A stretch of 64,000 nt of DNA from Thauera aromatica_A (GCF_023093595.1 NZ_JALLIK010000107.1:1-64000), one strand, 5' to 3'. Numbered from the stretch's first letter, positions 7,527 to 16,754 are shown. Notes: generated from the sequence alone by a model not told the origin. Program-made: numbers and translations.

Positions 7527-8459
7527 TTATTCGTAGCCCAGGCTCTTCAGCGCGCGCTCGTCGTCGGCCCAGCCGCTCTTGACCTTGACCCAGACCTCGA
7601 GGAAGACCTTGCCGTCGAACAGCTTCTCCAGCTCGACGCGGGCCTCGCTGGAGATGCGCTTGAGCTTTTCGCCGCCCTTGCCGATCACCATCGCCTTGTG
7701 GCCGGGTTTGTCGACGATCACCGCGGCGTGGATGCGGCGCAGCCTGCCTTCGACTTCGAACTTCTCGATCTCGACCGCAATGCCGTAGGGCAGCTCGTCG
7801 CCGAGCAGGCGGAACAGCTTCTCGCGCAGGAATTCGGAGGCGAGGAAGCGCTCGCTGCGGTCGGTGACCTCGTCTTCCTCGAACATCGGCACGCCGACCG
7901 GCAGCAGCGGGGTGGCCGCCCTGACCAAGGCGGTGACGTTGCTCCCCTTCTCCGCCGACAAGGGCACGATCTCGGCGAATTCGCGCTGCGTGCGCACTTC
8001 GTCGATGAATGGCAGCAGGCGGGCCTTGTCCTTCAGCTGATCGACCTTGTTGATCACCAGGATCACCCTGGACGACGCGGGGATCACCGTCAGCACCTTG
8101 CGGTCATCGTCGGTGAAGCGGCCGGCCTCGATGACGAAGAACACCAGATCGACGTCGGCCAGAACCTGGGAGACGGTGCGGTTCATCGAACGGTTGAGCG
8201 CGTTGCGATGATGGGTCTGGAAGCCCGGCGTATCGACGAACACGAACTGCGCCCGGTCCTCGGTGAGGATGCCGGTGACGCGGTGGCGCGTGGTCTGCGC
8301 CTTGCTGGAGACAATGCTGATCTTCTGCCCGACGAGGCGGTTGAGCAGCGTCGACTTGCCGACGTTGGGACGGCCGACGATGGCCACGAAACCGCAGCGG
8401 AACGCTTCGTCCGCAGCGGCGTCCGCCGCCGAAGCGGGGCGGGAATGCTCTTGGTTCAT
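7527..8459 (-). CDS. era: GTPase Era
   Basis: A 310-residue ribosome-associated GTPase needed for 16S rRNA maturation and 30S assembly. The P-loop GRPNVGKST is at 29-37, DTPG lies near 79, NKVD near 140, and the C-terminal KH RNA-binding domain carries MVIGKGGEKLKRIS. The start at 8459 overlaps the rnc stop in an ATGA, so the two are translationally coupled. The first 20 residues are a short variable extension before the G domain. Confidence 0.96.
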   Translation of the reverse strand: MNQEHSRPASAADAAADEAFRCGFVAIVGRPNVGKSTLLNRLVGQKISIVSSKAQTTRHRVTGILTEDRAQFVFVDTPGFQTHHRNALNRSMNRTVSQVLADVDLVFFVIEAGRFTDDDRKVLTVIPASSRVILVINKVDQLKDKARLLPFIDEVRTQREFAEIVPLSAEKGSNVTALVRAATPLLPVGVPMFEEDEVTDRSERFLASEFLREKLFRLLGDELPYGIAVEIEKFEVEGRLRRIHAAVIVDKPGHKAMVIGKGGEKLKRISSEARVELEKLFDGKVFLEVWVKVKSGWADDERALKSLGYE

Positions 8460-9127
8460 TTTTTCCTCACGGCGGCGAGCGCGAGCTCGGCCGACTGCTG
8501 TTCGGCGATGCGCCGGCTGGAACCGCGCCCCAGGGTGCGCACGCCGAGCCTGGGGATCTCGCAGGCAACTTCGAATTCCTGCGAGTGGGCTTCGCCCAGA
8601 ACCTGCACCATCGTGTAGGTGGGCAAGGGCATCCTGCGCCCCTGCAGCCACTCCTGCAAGGCGGTCTTCGCATCCTTGCTCGGCTTGCGCGGATCGACTC
8701 CGGCGAGCAAGGGCGCGTACAGGCGGTCGATGACCCCTTTCGCGCAGGGAAAGCCGCCATCCAGGAACACCGCCGCGAACACCGCTTCGAGGGCATCGGC
8801 GAGGATCGACGGGCGGCGGCTGCCGCCGGACTTGAGCTCGCCCTCGCCCAGGCGCAGGCAGTCGCCGAGCTCGAGCGCGAGCGCGATGCGGTAAAGCGCG
8901 TCCTGGCGCACCAGCGAGGCGCGCACGCGCGACAGCTCGCCTTCGCGCAGCTCGCCGAAGCGCTCGAACAAGGCGATCGACATTACGCAGTTGAGGATGC
9001 TGTCGCCGAGAAACTCGAAACGCTCGTTGTTGGGCAGGCCGAAGCTGCGGTGCGTCAGCGCCTCCTGGAGCAGCCCGGAATCGGTGAACACGTGGCCCAG
9101 GCGGGATTGAAGCTGGTCGGTCGTCAT
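8456..9127 (-). CDS. rnc: ribonuclease III
   Basis: A 223-residue double-strand-specific endonuclease that processes rRNA and mRNA. The RNase III signature ERFEFLGDS is at 35-43, the second acidic site lies in ADALEAVFAAVFLDGG, and a C-terminal dsRNA-binding domain occupies about 150-223. The frame is open to 9154, but the ATG at 9127 (MTTDQLQSRLGHVF) sits four bases after the preceding stop and gives the usual N-terminus. It overlaps era by 4 bp. Confidence 0.95.
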   Translation of the reverse strand: MTTDQLQSRLGHVFTDSGLLQEALTHRSFGLPNNERFEFLGDSILNCVMSIALFERFGELREGELSRVRASLVRQDALYRIALALELGDCLRLGEGELKSGGSRRPSILADALEAVFAAVFLDGGFPCAKGVIDRLYAPLLAGVDPRKPSKDAKTALQEWLQGRRMPLPTYTMVQVLGEAHSQEFEVACEIPRLGVRTLGRGSSRRIAEQQSAELALAAVRKK

Positions 9128-9131
9128 CGGT

Positions 9132-9494
9132 TCAACGGCCCTCGCTGCGGGCATGCAGTTCGACCAACAAACTCAGGTTCGCCACCAGTGGGACGGTACG
9201 GCTATAGCCGACCTCGATCCGGGTGCGGGGGCCGGACTTGTCGATCAGCAGATCGACTCCCGATACGCTGGAGACGTCGTCGATCTGGCCTCGCCGGTCG
9301 AAGCTGCGGCGCAGTTCCAGGGCGGACATGCCCTTGTCGCCCTCGTCGGCGAGTACGTTGACGATGCGCTTGATCGCCAGGTACTCGTTGATCACCGGCA
9401 CCGCGCGAAAACCAATCGTCAGCACGAAGGCGGCGAACGCACCGACGACGAGAACGCCGAGCAGGCTCAGCCCGCGTTGGGATTTCATGCGCAT
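9132..9494 (-). CDS. DUF4845 family membrane-anchored protein
   Basis: A 120-residue protein with an N-terminal transmembrane segment of the pilin/secretion-leader style (RGLSLLGVLVVGAFAAFVLTIG, split here by position: hydrophobic from about 9 to 28). A short soluble domain with the conserved RRSFDRRGQIDDVS region follows. The start at 9494 has a strong GGGAGG ribosome-binding site six bases upstream; the frame extends to 9620 without support. DUF4845 genes typically sit between lepB and rnc in Betaproteobacteria. Function is unknown. Confidence 0.85.
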   Translation of the reverse strand: MRMKSQRGLSLLGVLVVGAFAAFVLTIGFRAVPVINEYLAIKRIVNVLADEGDKGMSALELRRSFDRRGQIDDVSSVSGVDLLIDKSGPRTRIEVGYSRTVPLVANLSLLVELHARSEGR

Positions 9495-9636
9495 GGTTTC
9501 CTCCCTTTCGTCGGAGCGGGTGATTGAATCCGCCGTCCCGCAAGCGGCTGCGGGCCTGCACTCGAGAACACGCAGGGCCGCCCCGGGTTTTCCCGTCCCC
9601 CGCGGGGGCGGAAGCGGCAAAGCCGTTTCTGGGGGC

Positions 9637-10425
9637 TCAGTGAAAACCGCCGATCCGTTTCATGTCGCTGAAATTGAACCAGATGAAGAAGGCGCGGCCA
9701 ACAATGTTGTCCTCGGGAACGAAACCCCACACCCGGCTGTCGCTGCTGGCGTCACGGTTGTCGCCCATCACGAAGTAATGCCCTGCGGGCACGGTGCAGC
9801 TCACTCCTGCACTGGTGTAGGTGCAGCTTCCGCGCTGCGGGAAATTCATCACCTGCGGCACGAACGCCGGCGCGTCACGCTCGATCAACACCGCGTGTTC
9901 GCGTTCCCCGAGCTTTTCGGTGTATTGCGGCGAATAGTAGAGCCGGTCGGGGTGCAGGTAGTTGCCCGCGCTCTCCAGCGGCACGGTTTCGCCATTGATC
10001 CGCAGGCGCTTGTTCAGGTATTCGACCCGGTCGCCGGGCAGGCCGACCACGCGCTTGATGTAGTCCAGCGATGGATCGGCAGGATAGCGGAACACCATGA
10101 CGTCGCCGCGTTGCGGCGCACCGATGTCGATGATCTTCTTGTTGATCACCGGCAGACGGATGCCGTAGTTCCATTTATTGACGAGGATGAAATCGCCCAC
10201 CAGCAGGGTCGGGATCATCGACCCGGACGGGATCTTGAACGGCTCGACGACGAAGGAACGCAGCCCGAACACGACCAGGATCACCGGAAAGAAGCTCGCC
10301 CCGTACTCCACCCACCACGGCGCCGGCGTGCCGGCCGGGCGCAGCTTGCGCGCATGGAAGCGGTCGAAGAGCCACAGCACGCCGGTGGCGACGAGCAGCA
10401 GGAAGAGGATCAGGGCGAAGTTCAT
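9637..10425 (-). CDS. lepB: signal peptidase I
   Basis: A 262-residue membrane serine protease that removes signal peptides after Sec/Tat export. Two N-terminal membrane segments (about 2-20 and 43-60) precede the catalytic PSGSM motif with Ser69 and the general base Lys124 in DYIKRVVGLPGDR. The C-terminal GDNRDASSDSR box is also present, so the enzyme is complete. The cysteine pair in SCTYTSAGVSC lies in the beta-domain. It lies 46 bases after lepA on the same strand, the classic lepA-lepB order. Confidence 0.95.
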   Translation of the reverse strand: MNFALILFLLLVATGVLWLFDRFHARKLRPAGTPAPWWVEYGASFFPVILVVFGLRSFVVEPFKIPSGSMIPTLLVGDFILVNKWNYGIRLPVINKKIIDIGAPQRGDVMVFRYPADPSLDYIKRVVGLPGDRVEYLNKRLRINGETVPLESAGNYLHPDRLYYSPQYTEKLGEREHAVLIERDAPAFVPQVMNFPQRGSCTYTSAGVSCTVPAGHYFVMGDNRDASSDSRVWGFVPEDNIVGRAFFIWFNFSDMKRIGGFH

Positions 10426-10471
10426 GCGGTTTCCGTCGTCAGCCGGCGGCGGCGCCGCACGGCGGGTTCGA

Positions 10472-12268
10472 TCACTTGCCTTCGTCGGTGCGGAGCACGG
10501 CGAGGAAGGCTTCCTGCGGAATCTCGACGTTGCCGACCTGCTTCATCCGCTTCTTGCCTTCCTTCTGCTTTTCGAGCAGTTTCTTCTTGCGCGTGATGTC
10601 GCCGCCGTAGCACTTGGCGAGCACGTTTTTGCGCAGCGCCTTGATCGTCTCGCGGGCGATGATGTGCGAGCCGATCGCGGCCTGCACGGCGACGTCGAAC
10701 ATCTGGCGCGGGATCAGCCCGCGCAGCTTGGCGGCGAGTTCGCGGCCGCGGAACTGGGCGCTGGCGCGGTGCACGATGACCGACAGTGCATCGACCTTCT
10801 CGCCGCCGACCATCATGTCGAGCTTGACCAGGTCGGCGCTGCGGTATTCCTTGAACTCGTAGTCGAGCGAGGCGTAGCCGCGCGAAACCGATTTCAGCTT
10901 GTCGAAGAAGTCCATCACCACTTCGTTCATCGGCAGTTCGTAGACGAGCTGCACCTGGCGGCCGTGGTAGCGCATGTCGATCTGCGCACCGCGCTTCTGG
11001 TTGCACAGCGTGATCACCGGGCCGACGTAGTCCTGCGGCAGGAAGATCGTCGCGGTGATGATCGGCTCGCGGATCTCCTGGTACTTGCCGACCTCGGGCA
11101 GCTTCGCCGGGTTCTCGATGCGGATGACCTCGCCGCTGTTGAGCACGACCTCATAGACCACCGTCGGCGCGGTGGTGATCAGGTCCATGTCGAACTCGCG
11201 CTCGAGGCGCTCCTGCACAATGTCCATGTGCAGCAGGCCGAGAAAGCCGCAGCGGAAGCCGAAGCCCAGGGCCTGCGACACTTCGGGCTCGAACTGCAGC
11301 GAGGCGTCGTTGAGGCGCAGCTTCTCGAGCGAGTCGCGCAACTGGTCGTACTCGGAGGATTCGACCGGGTAGAGGCCGGCGAAGACCTGCGGCTTGATTT
11401 CCTTGAAGCCGGGCAGCGGCTCGGCGGCCGGCTTGTTCGCCAGGGTCACGGTGTCGCCGACCTTGGCCGCCTCCAGTTCCTTGATGCCGGCGATGATGAA
11501 GCCGACCTCGCCGGCGCAGAGCTGCTCGCGCCCCACCGAGCGCGGCGTGAACACGCCGACCTGGTCGCACGGATACTGCGCCCCGGTCGACATCAGCAGG
11601 ATGCGGTCCTTCGGCTTGAGCACACCATCGACGACGCGCACCAGCATGACGACGCCGACGTAGTTGTCGAACCAGGAGTCGATGATCAGCGCCTTCAGCG
11701 GGCCTTCGGGCTTGCCTTTCGGCGGCGGGATGCGGGCGACGATCGCCTCCAGCACGTCCTCGACGCCGAGGCCGGTCTTGGCCGAGCACAGGATGGCCGC
11801 GGAGGCGTCGACGCCGATGACGTCCTCGATCTCGCTGCGGGCGTTGTCCGGATCGGCCGCCGGCAGGTCGATCTTGTTGAGCACCGGCACCACCTCGACG
11901 TCGAGGTCGAGCGCGGTGTAGCAGTTCGCCACGGTCTGCGCCTCGACGCCCTGCGAGGCATCGACCACCAGCAGCGCGCCCTCGCAGGCGGCGAGCGAGC
12001 GGCTGACCTCGTAGGAGAAGTCGACGTGTCCCGGGGTGTCGATGAGGTTCAGGTTGTAGACCTGCCCATCCTTCGCCTTGTAGTGCAGCGCCGCGGTCTG
12101 GGCCTTGATGGTGATGCCGCGCTCGCGCTCGATGTCCATCGAGTCGAGGACCTGGGCCTCCATCTCGCGGTCCGACAGGCCGCCGCAGAAGTGGATGAGT
12201 CGATCGGCCAGGGTCGATTTGCCGTGGTCGATGTGGGCGATGATGGAAAAATTGCGGATATGGTTCAT
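10472..12268 (-). CDS. lepA: elongation factor 4 (LepA)
   Basis: A 598-residue translational GTPase that acts on stalled or pre-translocation ribosomes and in 30S maturation. The start MNHIRNFSIIAHIDHGKST contains the P-loop; DTPGHVDFSYEV and NKIDLPAA complete the G domain. The LepA-specific C-terminal domain includes FDVAVQAAIGSHIIARETIKALRKN (broken here: about residues 525-550). Length is typical. It lies 67 bases after the glutaredoxin-like gene and 46 before lepB. Confidence 0.97.
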   Translation of the reverse strand: MNHIRNFSIIAHIDHGKSTLADRLIHFCGGLSDREMEAQVLDSMDIERERGITIKAQTAALHYKAKDGQVYNLNLIDTPGHVDFSYEVSRSLAACEGALLVVDASQGVEAQTVANCYTALDLDVEVVPVLNKIDLPAADPDNARSEIEDVIGVDASAAILCSAKTGLGVEDVLEAIVARIPPPKGKPEGPLKALIIDSWFDNYVGVVMLVRVVDGVLKPKDRILLMSTGAQYPCDQVGVFTPRSVGREQLCAGEVGFIIAGIKELEAAKVGDTVTLANKPAAEPLPGFKEIKPQVFAGLYPVESSEYDQLRDSLEKLRLNDASLQFEPEVSQALGFGFRCGFLGLLHMDIVQERLEREFDMDLITTAPTVVYEVVLNSGEVIRIENPAKLPEVGKYQEIREPIITATIFLPQDYVGPVITLCNQKRGAQIDMRYHGRQVQLVYELPMNEVVMDFFDKLKSVSRGYASLDYEFKEYRSADLVKLDMMVGGEKVDALSVIVHRASAQFRGRELAAKLRGLIPRQMFDVAVQAAIGSHIIARETIKALRKNVLAKCYGGDITRKKKLLEKQKEGKKRMKQVGNVEIPQEAFLAVLRTDEGK

Positions 12269-12335
12269 GCGAAACGAAAAGGGTGCCTTGCAGCACCCGT
12301 TTCGGAATAAGTTGGATGTGTCGGGGGTGACCTCG

Positions 12336-12614
12336 TCAAGGCCGCGATTCTAGCGGAAAACCGGCGCAATAAGCGCGCACCGCGGCTTCGTCGAGGTGGT
12401 AATGGCACAGTTCGCGTTCGCCATGCAGCAGCACCGGGACCCATTCGTTCCAGCGTGCTTCAAGTCCGGCATCCTGGTCGACGTCGAAAACCTCGACCTT
12501 CCAGCCGAATTCGGCCGCGATCGGCTCCAGCGCCATCACCAGATCGTGGCACAGATGGCACCACTGCCGGCTCATCACGGTAAACACGGGCCCCGGGCCG
12601 GCAGCAAGCTTCAT
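12336..12614 (-). CDS. glutaredoxin-like thioredoxin-fold protein
   Basis: A 92-residue thioredoxin-fold protein with a CHLC (CxxC) redox motif at about residues 19-22 and a cis-proline region VPVLLHGE. Such small proteins occur between mucD and lepA in many Betaproteobacteria; the partner is unknown. The start overlaps the mucD stop in an ATGA, so translation is coupled to the periplasmic protease gene. No signal peptide is seen, so it should act in the cytoplasm. Confidence 0.85.
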   Translation of the reverse strand: MKLAAGPGPVFTVMSRQWCHLCHDLVMALEPIAAEFGWKVEVFDVDQDAGLEARWNEWVPVLLHGERELCHYHLDEAAVRAYCAGFPLESRP

Positions 12615-14047
12615 CGCGCTGCCCGCAGGCTGACGTAGGAGCTCGCGTCGCCGCGGCGGACGAGCAAAGTGATCGGCTGCCCCGGCTCGAGCGCATCGGC
12701 GATGCGATTGAATTCAGCCACCGTGCCCAGCCGCTGCCGGCGTCCGTCCACGACCATCCCCAACACGAGATCGCCGGGCGCGATCTCGGCGCGCGCGGCA
12801 ACCCCCTGCGCGCGCAGGACGACCAGCCCCTGCTCGATGCCCCGCTCGCGCCGCTGTGCCAGTGTCGGCGCGACCAGGACCAGGCCGAGGCGGTTCGGCG
12901 CGGAAGCCGCATGCGGCCTGCTGCCCGCGCTGGCGGCGCTTTCCGGGTCCTGCCACTCGCCGACCGCGAGCTTCAGCACCTGCGGCTTGCCGTCACGGAA
13001 GACGTCGACATCGACCGTCGCCCCGGGGCGCGCGGCGGCGACGATGCGCGGCAGATCGGCCGAGTTTTCCACACTGCGGCCATTGAAGCGCAGGATCACA
13101 TCGCCCTGCTCGATGCCACCGCGCGCCGCCGGCCCGCCCGCTTCGACCATGCTGACCAGCGCCCCCGCAGCCCGCGGCAGCCCGAAGCCGTCGGCCAGAT
13201 CGCGCGTCACTTCCTGAATCGAAACCCCGATCCGGCCGCGCTGCACCCGCCCATGGGTCCGCAGTTGCTGCTGCACATCCATCGCCACATCGATCGGAAT
13301 CGCGAACGACAAGCCCATGAAACCGCCGGTGCGGCTGTAGATCTGCGAGTTGATGCCGACCACTTCGCCGCGGAGGTTGAACAGCGGCCCGCCCGAATTG
13401 CCGGGATTGATCGCGACATCGGTCTGGATGAAGGGAACGAAATTTTCGTCGGGCAGGCTACGCCCTTTGGCACTGACGATACCGGCGGTCACCGACTGCT
13501 CGAAACCGAACGGCGAACCGATCGCCAGCACCCATTCCCCCACTTTCAGTGCGTCCGGGTCGCCGAGCACGACATGCGGCAGGGCGCCGGCCTTGATGCG
13601 GATCAGGGCAACGTCGCTGCGCGCATCCGCGCCGACGACCTCCGCACTGAACTCGCGCTTGTCGGCAAGGCGCACGAGAATCTCCTCGGCGCCCTCGACG
13701 ACATGGGCATTGGTCAGGATGTAGCCGTCCGCGCTGACGATGAAACCCGAGCCGAGCGACTGGTTGTCCGGATCGGCGTCCGGGTCGGGCGATTCGGGAA
13801 GCCGGGGCACGAAGCGGCGGAAAAAGTCGAACATCGGATCCGACTCGTCCAGCTCCGGCAAAGAAAAAGGAACTCGGGACCGCTCCGCATGTGCCTGGGT
13901 CGTGCTGATATTGACCACTGCGGCCCCCTGGTGCTCGACCAGGCGGGTGAAATCGGGCAGCGCCTCGATTTCGACGGCCGATACCGACGCCACAACCAGC
14001 GCCATGGCCAGCATCGCAAAGGCCTGGCGCAGGAAGGAACGGATCAT
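12611..14047 (-). CDS. mucD: periplasmic serine protease of the Do/DegQ/MucD type
   Basis: A 478-residue HtrA protease with a signal peptide (about 1-24, MIRSFLRQAFAMLAMALVVA then cleavage near SVSA). The catalytic triad is visible as His115 (TNAHVV), Asp145 (RSDVALIRI) and Ser218 (NPGNSGGP). Two PDZ domains occupy about 255-360 and 385-475. It degrades misfolded envelope proteins and dampens sigma-E signalling in relatives such as Pseudomonas MucD. The frame extends nine codons upstream, but the ATG at 14047 overlaps the rseC stop by 4 bp and starts the signal peptide. Confidence 0.93.
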   Translation of the reverse strand: MIRSFLRQAFAMLAMALVVASVSAVEIEALPDFTRLVEHQGAAVVNISTTQAHAERSRVPFSLPELDESDPMFDFFRRFVPRLPESPDPDADPDNQSLGSGFIVSADGYILTNAHVVEGAEEILVRLADKREFSAEVVGADARSDVALIRIKAGALPHVVLGDPDALKVGEWVLAIGSPFGFEQSVTAGIVSAKGRSLPDENFVPFIQTDVAINPGNSGGPLFNLRGEVVGINSQIYSRTGGFMGLSFAIPIDVAMDVQQQLRTHGRVQRGRIGVSIQEVTRDLADGFGLPRAAGALVSMVEAGGPAARGGIEQGDVILRFNGRSVENSADLPRIVAAARPGATVDVDVFRDGKPQVLKLAVGEWQDPESAASAGSRPHAASAPNRLGLVLVAPTLAQRRERGIEQGLVVLRAQGVAARAEIAPGDLVLGMVVDGRRQRLGTVAEFNRIADALEPGQPITLLVRRGDASSYVSLRAAR

Positions 14048-14514
14048 TGCGACCCCTGCGGCGGCAGCATGCACGCGCCATCGGGCGCCAGTTCCAGGCG
14101 CAGATGGCTGCGCCAGTTCCGGCTCCGGGTCAGCACGCGATTCAACGTCCAGGCCAGGAGCAGCCCTGCCGCGCCACCTGCGACCGCGTAGAGATCGCCC
14201 CCGCCCTCGGGAGCGAGCAGGCTGCCGGTGGCGGCACCGGCGAGCAGCAACAAGGTGCCCAGTCCGTAACTGACGAGCGCGGCGTTGAGCGGCGCCCCGT
14301 CGGGAATGCTGATCAGAACCCGGTCCCCGGGGCTGACCGGAATGCTCGCCGGCAGCACGAATTCGCCCTGCGGCGGGCCGAACACGTGGGAGATCTGCAC
14401 CGAATGACAGCCTCCCGGCTCGTCACACCGCCCACAGCCGCCGGCCCGGTCGGTAAGCTTGAGCCAAACCCGACCGTGCTCGACGCGCAACACTTCTGCA
14501 CGTGCCTGCATCAT
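14044..14514 (-). CDS. rseC: RseC/MucC-like inner-membrane regulator
   Basis: A 156-residue membrane protein. A cysteine-rich N-terminal motif CGRCDEPGGC (about 27-36) is followed by a soluble strand-rich part and two transmembrane segments (about 82-100 and 108-126). RseC homologues modulate the sigma-E pathway and have been linked to SoxR reduction. The two starting Met codons allow 14514 or 14511; the first overlaps the rseB stop by 4 bp in an ATGA. Position between rseB and mucD matches the algU-mucABCD order. Confidence 0.88.
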   Translation of the reverse strand: MMQARAEVLRVEHGRVWLKLTDRAGGCGRCDEPGGCHSVQISHVFGPPQGEFVLPASIPVSPGDRVLISIPDGAPLNAALVSYGLGTLLLLAGAATGSLLAPEGGGDLYAVAGGAAGLLLAWTLNRVLTRSRNWRSHLRLELAPDGACMLPPQGSQ

Positions 14515-15482
14515 TGCCCCACTGGTTGAATGCTGTCGCCGATCCGGCGAACGGCGCGCTCGGGCGCCTCGCCCAGCGCGGTGATCATATGGCCGCCGAG
14601 GGTGCGCTTGTAGATGTTGATCGCGCCGGTGGAAACAGGGCCGAGGCCGGCGGCCGACCCCTCGCCGGCCGGCTCGATGAACACCGAGATCGCTGCCAAC
14701 CCATCGCTGAAGACCATATGCACGGCCTGCCCGCGGTCACGGCCGAGCGGCCGCTGCATCACCGAGCTGAGGCTGTAGCCGGGCAGCGTCTCCACAAGCC
14801 CCCAGCCGCTGTCGTTGCGCGGCATTCCGCTGGCACGCGCATCGACCACCCGCCAGCCGTCTCCCGGCGCAAACCGCGACTTCAGCAAATCGGAATCGAC
14901 CTCCCCCCCGATCCTCACGTCGCTGAAGGCGAACTGTTCGATGAGCTCGCCGCGCTCGTCCAGCATGCGCGCCTTGAGCAACAGGCCACTCTTCACCTCC
15001 GCCCACAGGACATGCCCGTAACGCAGGTCGTCACGAGGCTCGAGGACCAGCGCCTGCGCTTCGTAGCCGGCAATGCGTCCGAGCTCGCCTTTGCGGATGC
15101 GGTAATTTTCCGCAAGCCCCATCGGAGAAAGAGGCAGCCGGGCAGGAAAAGCCCTGCGCCCACCGGCTGCCTCGTCGATGATCACGGTGCGCTCGTCGGG
15201 CAGCACGCAGCGCACCTCGTTGCCGCGGCGGATGATTTCGCGCGGACTGCCATCGAGCACTTCGAGCCGCTCATGCTCTCCGTCGGCATCGACACGGTGG
15301 GCGATGCGCGAAGTTTCCACCTGCGCGCCGGACTGATAAACGAAAGTGCCGACGTAATTCAGGCGCTGCCCGGCCGTCGCGACCCGGCCCAGCCAGGACA
15401 GCGGATCGACAGGAGCTTCAGCATATGCCGGCGCCCCCGCCAGCAGGGCGCAGAAACACAGTACAGCAGGGAGAAACCTCAT
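14511..15482 (-). CDS. rseB: periplasmic sigma-E regulator RseB/MucB
   Basis: A 323-residue periplasmic protein with a signal peptide (about 1-21, ending APAYA-E) and the two-domain MucB/RseB fold related to LolA/LolB. Recognisable parts are LNYVGTFVYQ and the C-terminal segment ending in a VYKRTLGGHMITALGE-like region (here INIYKRTLGG). It protects the anti-sigma factor from proteolysis until lipoprotein or LPS stress signals bind. The start at 15482 overlaps the rseA stop by 4 bp; the longer upstream frame is only the overlap with rseA. Confidence 0.92.
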   Translation of the reverse strand: MRFLPAVLCFCALLAGAPAYAEAPVDPLSWLGRVATAGQRLNYVGTFVYQSGAQVETSRIAHRVDADGEHERLEVLDGSPREIIRRGNEVRCVLPDERTVIIDEAAGGRRAFPARLPLSPMGLAENYRIRKGELGRIAGYEAQALVLEPRDDLRYGHVLWAEVKSGLLLKARMLDERGELIEQFAFSDVRIGGEVDSDLLKSRFAPGDGWRVVDARASGMPRNDSGWGLVETLPGYSLSSVMQRPLGRDRGQAVHMVFSDGLAAISVFIEPAGEGSAAGLGPVSTGAINIYKRTLGGHMITALGEAPERAVRRIGDSIQPVGQ

Positions 15483-16027
15483 CTGCCCGCACCCTGGCGC
15501 TGCTCGGATACGCTCCGTACATATTGCAGCCCGGCCGGAACCGGCCCGCCGCCGCTGATCCCCCGGTGAGCGAAGACGTATTCGCGCAGCGGATCGTCCT
15601 CGCCGGCCCGCGGCAAGGCGCCCTGTCCCGCCGCCAACTTCGTGATCTGGGCCGGAGCCGACACCGCCGCGAGCCGGGCCACGGCAGCGTCGTCCCGCGA
15701 ATACAGGGTCGCGGCGACCAGCCCCACTGCCGCCACGCCCATCACCGAGGCTGCAACCGGCAGCATCGACGACCATGCCGCGCGGCGCGCGGAGCCGACA
15801 CTCGCCACTGCAGGGGCGAATACCACCGGCTCGCGGTCGAGATTGGCCATGACGCGCTCGGCGAAACCGGGCAAGCAGTCATGCTCGCCACGCAGTGCGT
15901 CGCCGATCATGCAGTACGCGTCCCACTCCTTGCGCAGCTCGGGATCGCGCCGCAACTTCTCGAATACCGGGGCGATCGCATGATCTTCGAGCTCGCCGTC
16001 GAGCAGGGCCGACACTGTGTCCTTCAT
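15479..16027 (-). CDS. rseA: anti-sigma-E factor RseA/MucA
   Basis: A 182-residue single-pass membrane anti-sigma factor. The N-terminal cytoplasmic domain (MKDTVSALLDGELEDHAI, EWDAYCMIGDALR) binds RpoE. A hydrophobic segment spans about 90-110, and the rest is periplasmic and available to RseB and site-1 proteolysis. A GTG at 16036 opens the frame slightly earlier, but the ATG at 16027 has an AGGTGG ribosome-binding site and the family-typical start. It lies nine bases after rpoE, which helps keep sigma and anti-sigma in balance. Confidence 0.92.
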   Translation of the reverse strand: MKDTVSALLDGELEDHAIAPVFEKLRRDPELRKEWDAYCMIGDALRGEHDCLPGFAERVMANLDREPVVFAPAVASVGSARRAAWSSMLPVAASVMGVAAVGLVAATLYSRDDAAVARLAAVSAPAQITKLAAGQGALPRAGEDDPLREYVFAHRGISGGGPVPAGLQYVRSVSEQRQGAGR

Positions 16028-16036
16028 CCTTGCCAC

Positions 16037-16636
16037 CTACCAACGTTTGTCCGGGGCCGTATCCAGCAAGGGCCGCAGACGTTCTGCAATCGCTTCACGC
16101 GCGCGGAAAATCCGCGAGCGTACCGTCCCTATCGGGCATTCCATGATGTTGGCGATCTCCTCGTAGCTGAGGCCTTCGAGTTCGCGCAACATGATGGCGG
16201 TCCTCAGTTCCTCGGGCAGTGCGTCCATTGCCTGATCCACGGTTTCGCCGATCTGGCGCGTCATCAGCAAGCGCTCGGGCGTGTTGATGTCCCGCAACTG
16301 GTCGCCATCCTCGAAGGTTTCGGCCTCCTCGGAATCGAAACTCGTGGACGTGGGTGCTCTCCTGCTCTGGGATACCAAGTAGTTCTTCGCCGTGTTGATA
16401 CCGATCCGGTACAACCAGGTATAGAACGCACTGTCTCCACGGAACGAACCCAGCGCACGGTAAGCCTTGATGAAGGTTTCCTGCGCCACGTCCTCGACTT
16501 CGGCAGGATCACGGATCAGGCGCGACAGCAGCCGGTTCAGCTTGCGCTGGTATTTGGATACCAGCAAGCCAAAGGCCTGTTTGTCGCCGCGCTGTACGCG
16601 CTCGACGAGCTGCTGATCGAGCACTCGGTCGCTCAT
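16037..16636 (-). CDS. rpoE: RNA polymerase sigma factor RpoE (sigma-24)
   Basis: A 199-residue ECF sigma factor for extracytoplasmic stress. Region 2 (EVEDVAQETFIKAYRALGSF, TWLYRIGINTAKN) and region 4 (LPEELRTAIMLRELEGLSYE, then CPIGTVRSRIFRAREAI) are clear. It heads the rseA-rseB-rseC-mucD array and is probably autoregulated from the promoter at 16728-16754. It is transcribed divergently from nadB, as in many gamma- and betaproteobacteria. Confidence 0.96.
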   Translation of the reverse strand: MSDRVLDQQLVERVQRGDKQAFGLLVSKYQRKLNRLLSRLIRDPAEVEDVAQETFIKAYRALGSFRGDSAFYTWLYRIGINTAKNYLVSQSRRAPTSTSFDSEEAETFEDGDQLRDINTPERLLMTRQIGETVDQAMDALPEELRTAIMLRELEGLSYEEIANIMECPIGTVRSRIFRAREAIAERLRPLLDTAPDKRW

Positions 16637-16680
16637 GGAGTGAAGTGTTTCCCCGGATATTCGAATGACAAAACATCCGG

Positions 16681-16754
16681 ATTATAAGCGAGCCGCCGCA
16701 GGTTCTGCAGAAATCGGAGGTACTCGGAAAGACACGCCCCCCCGTAATTAGTTC
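16681..16754 (-). promoter_or_regulatory. candidate promoters of the rpoE operon
   Basis: On the minus strand GAACTA (16754-16749) is separated by 16 bases from TCTTT (16732-16728). This resembles the sigma-E pattern GAACTT-N16-TCTGA and would give autoregulation with a leader of about 85 bases. Closer to the gene, TATAAT (16686-16681) is a perfect sigma-70 -10 box, but its -35 partner is weak. Both are read by eye only. Confidence 0.42.

Noticed and set aside
10178..12310. 710-codon open frame opposite lepB and lepA
   Set aside because: It runs antisense to two clear genes and has no family motif or ribosome-binding site.
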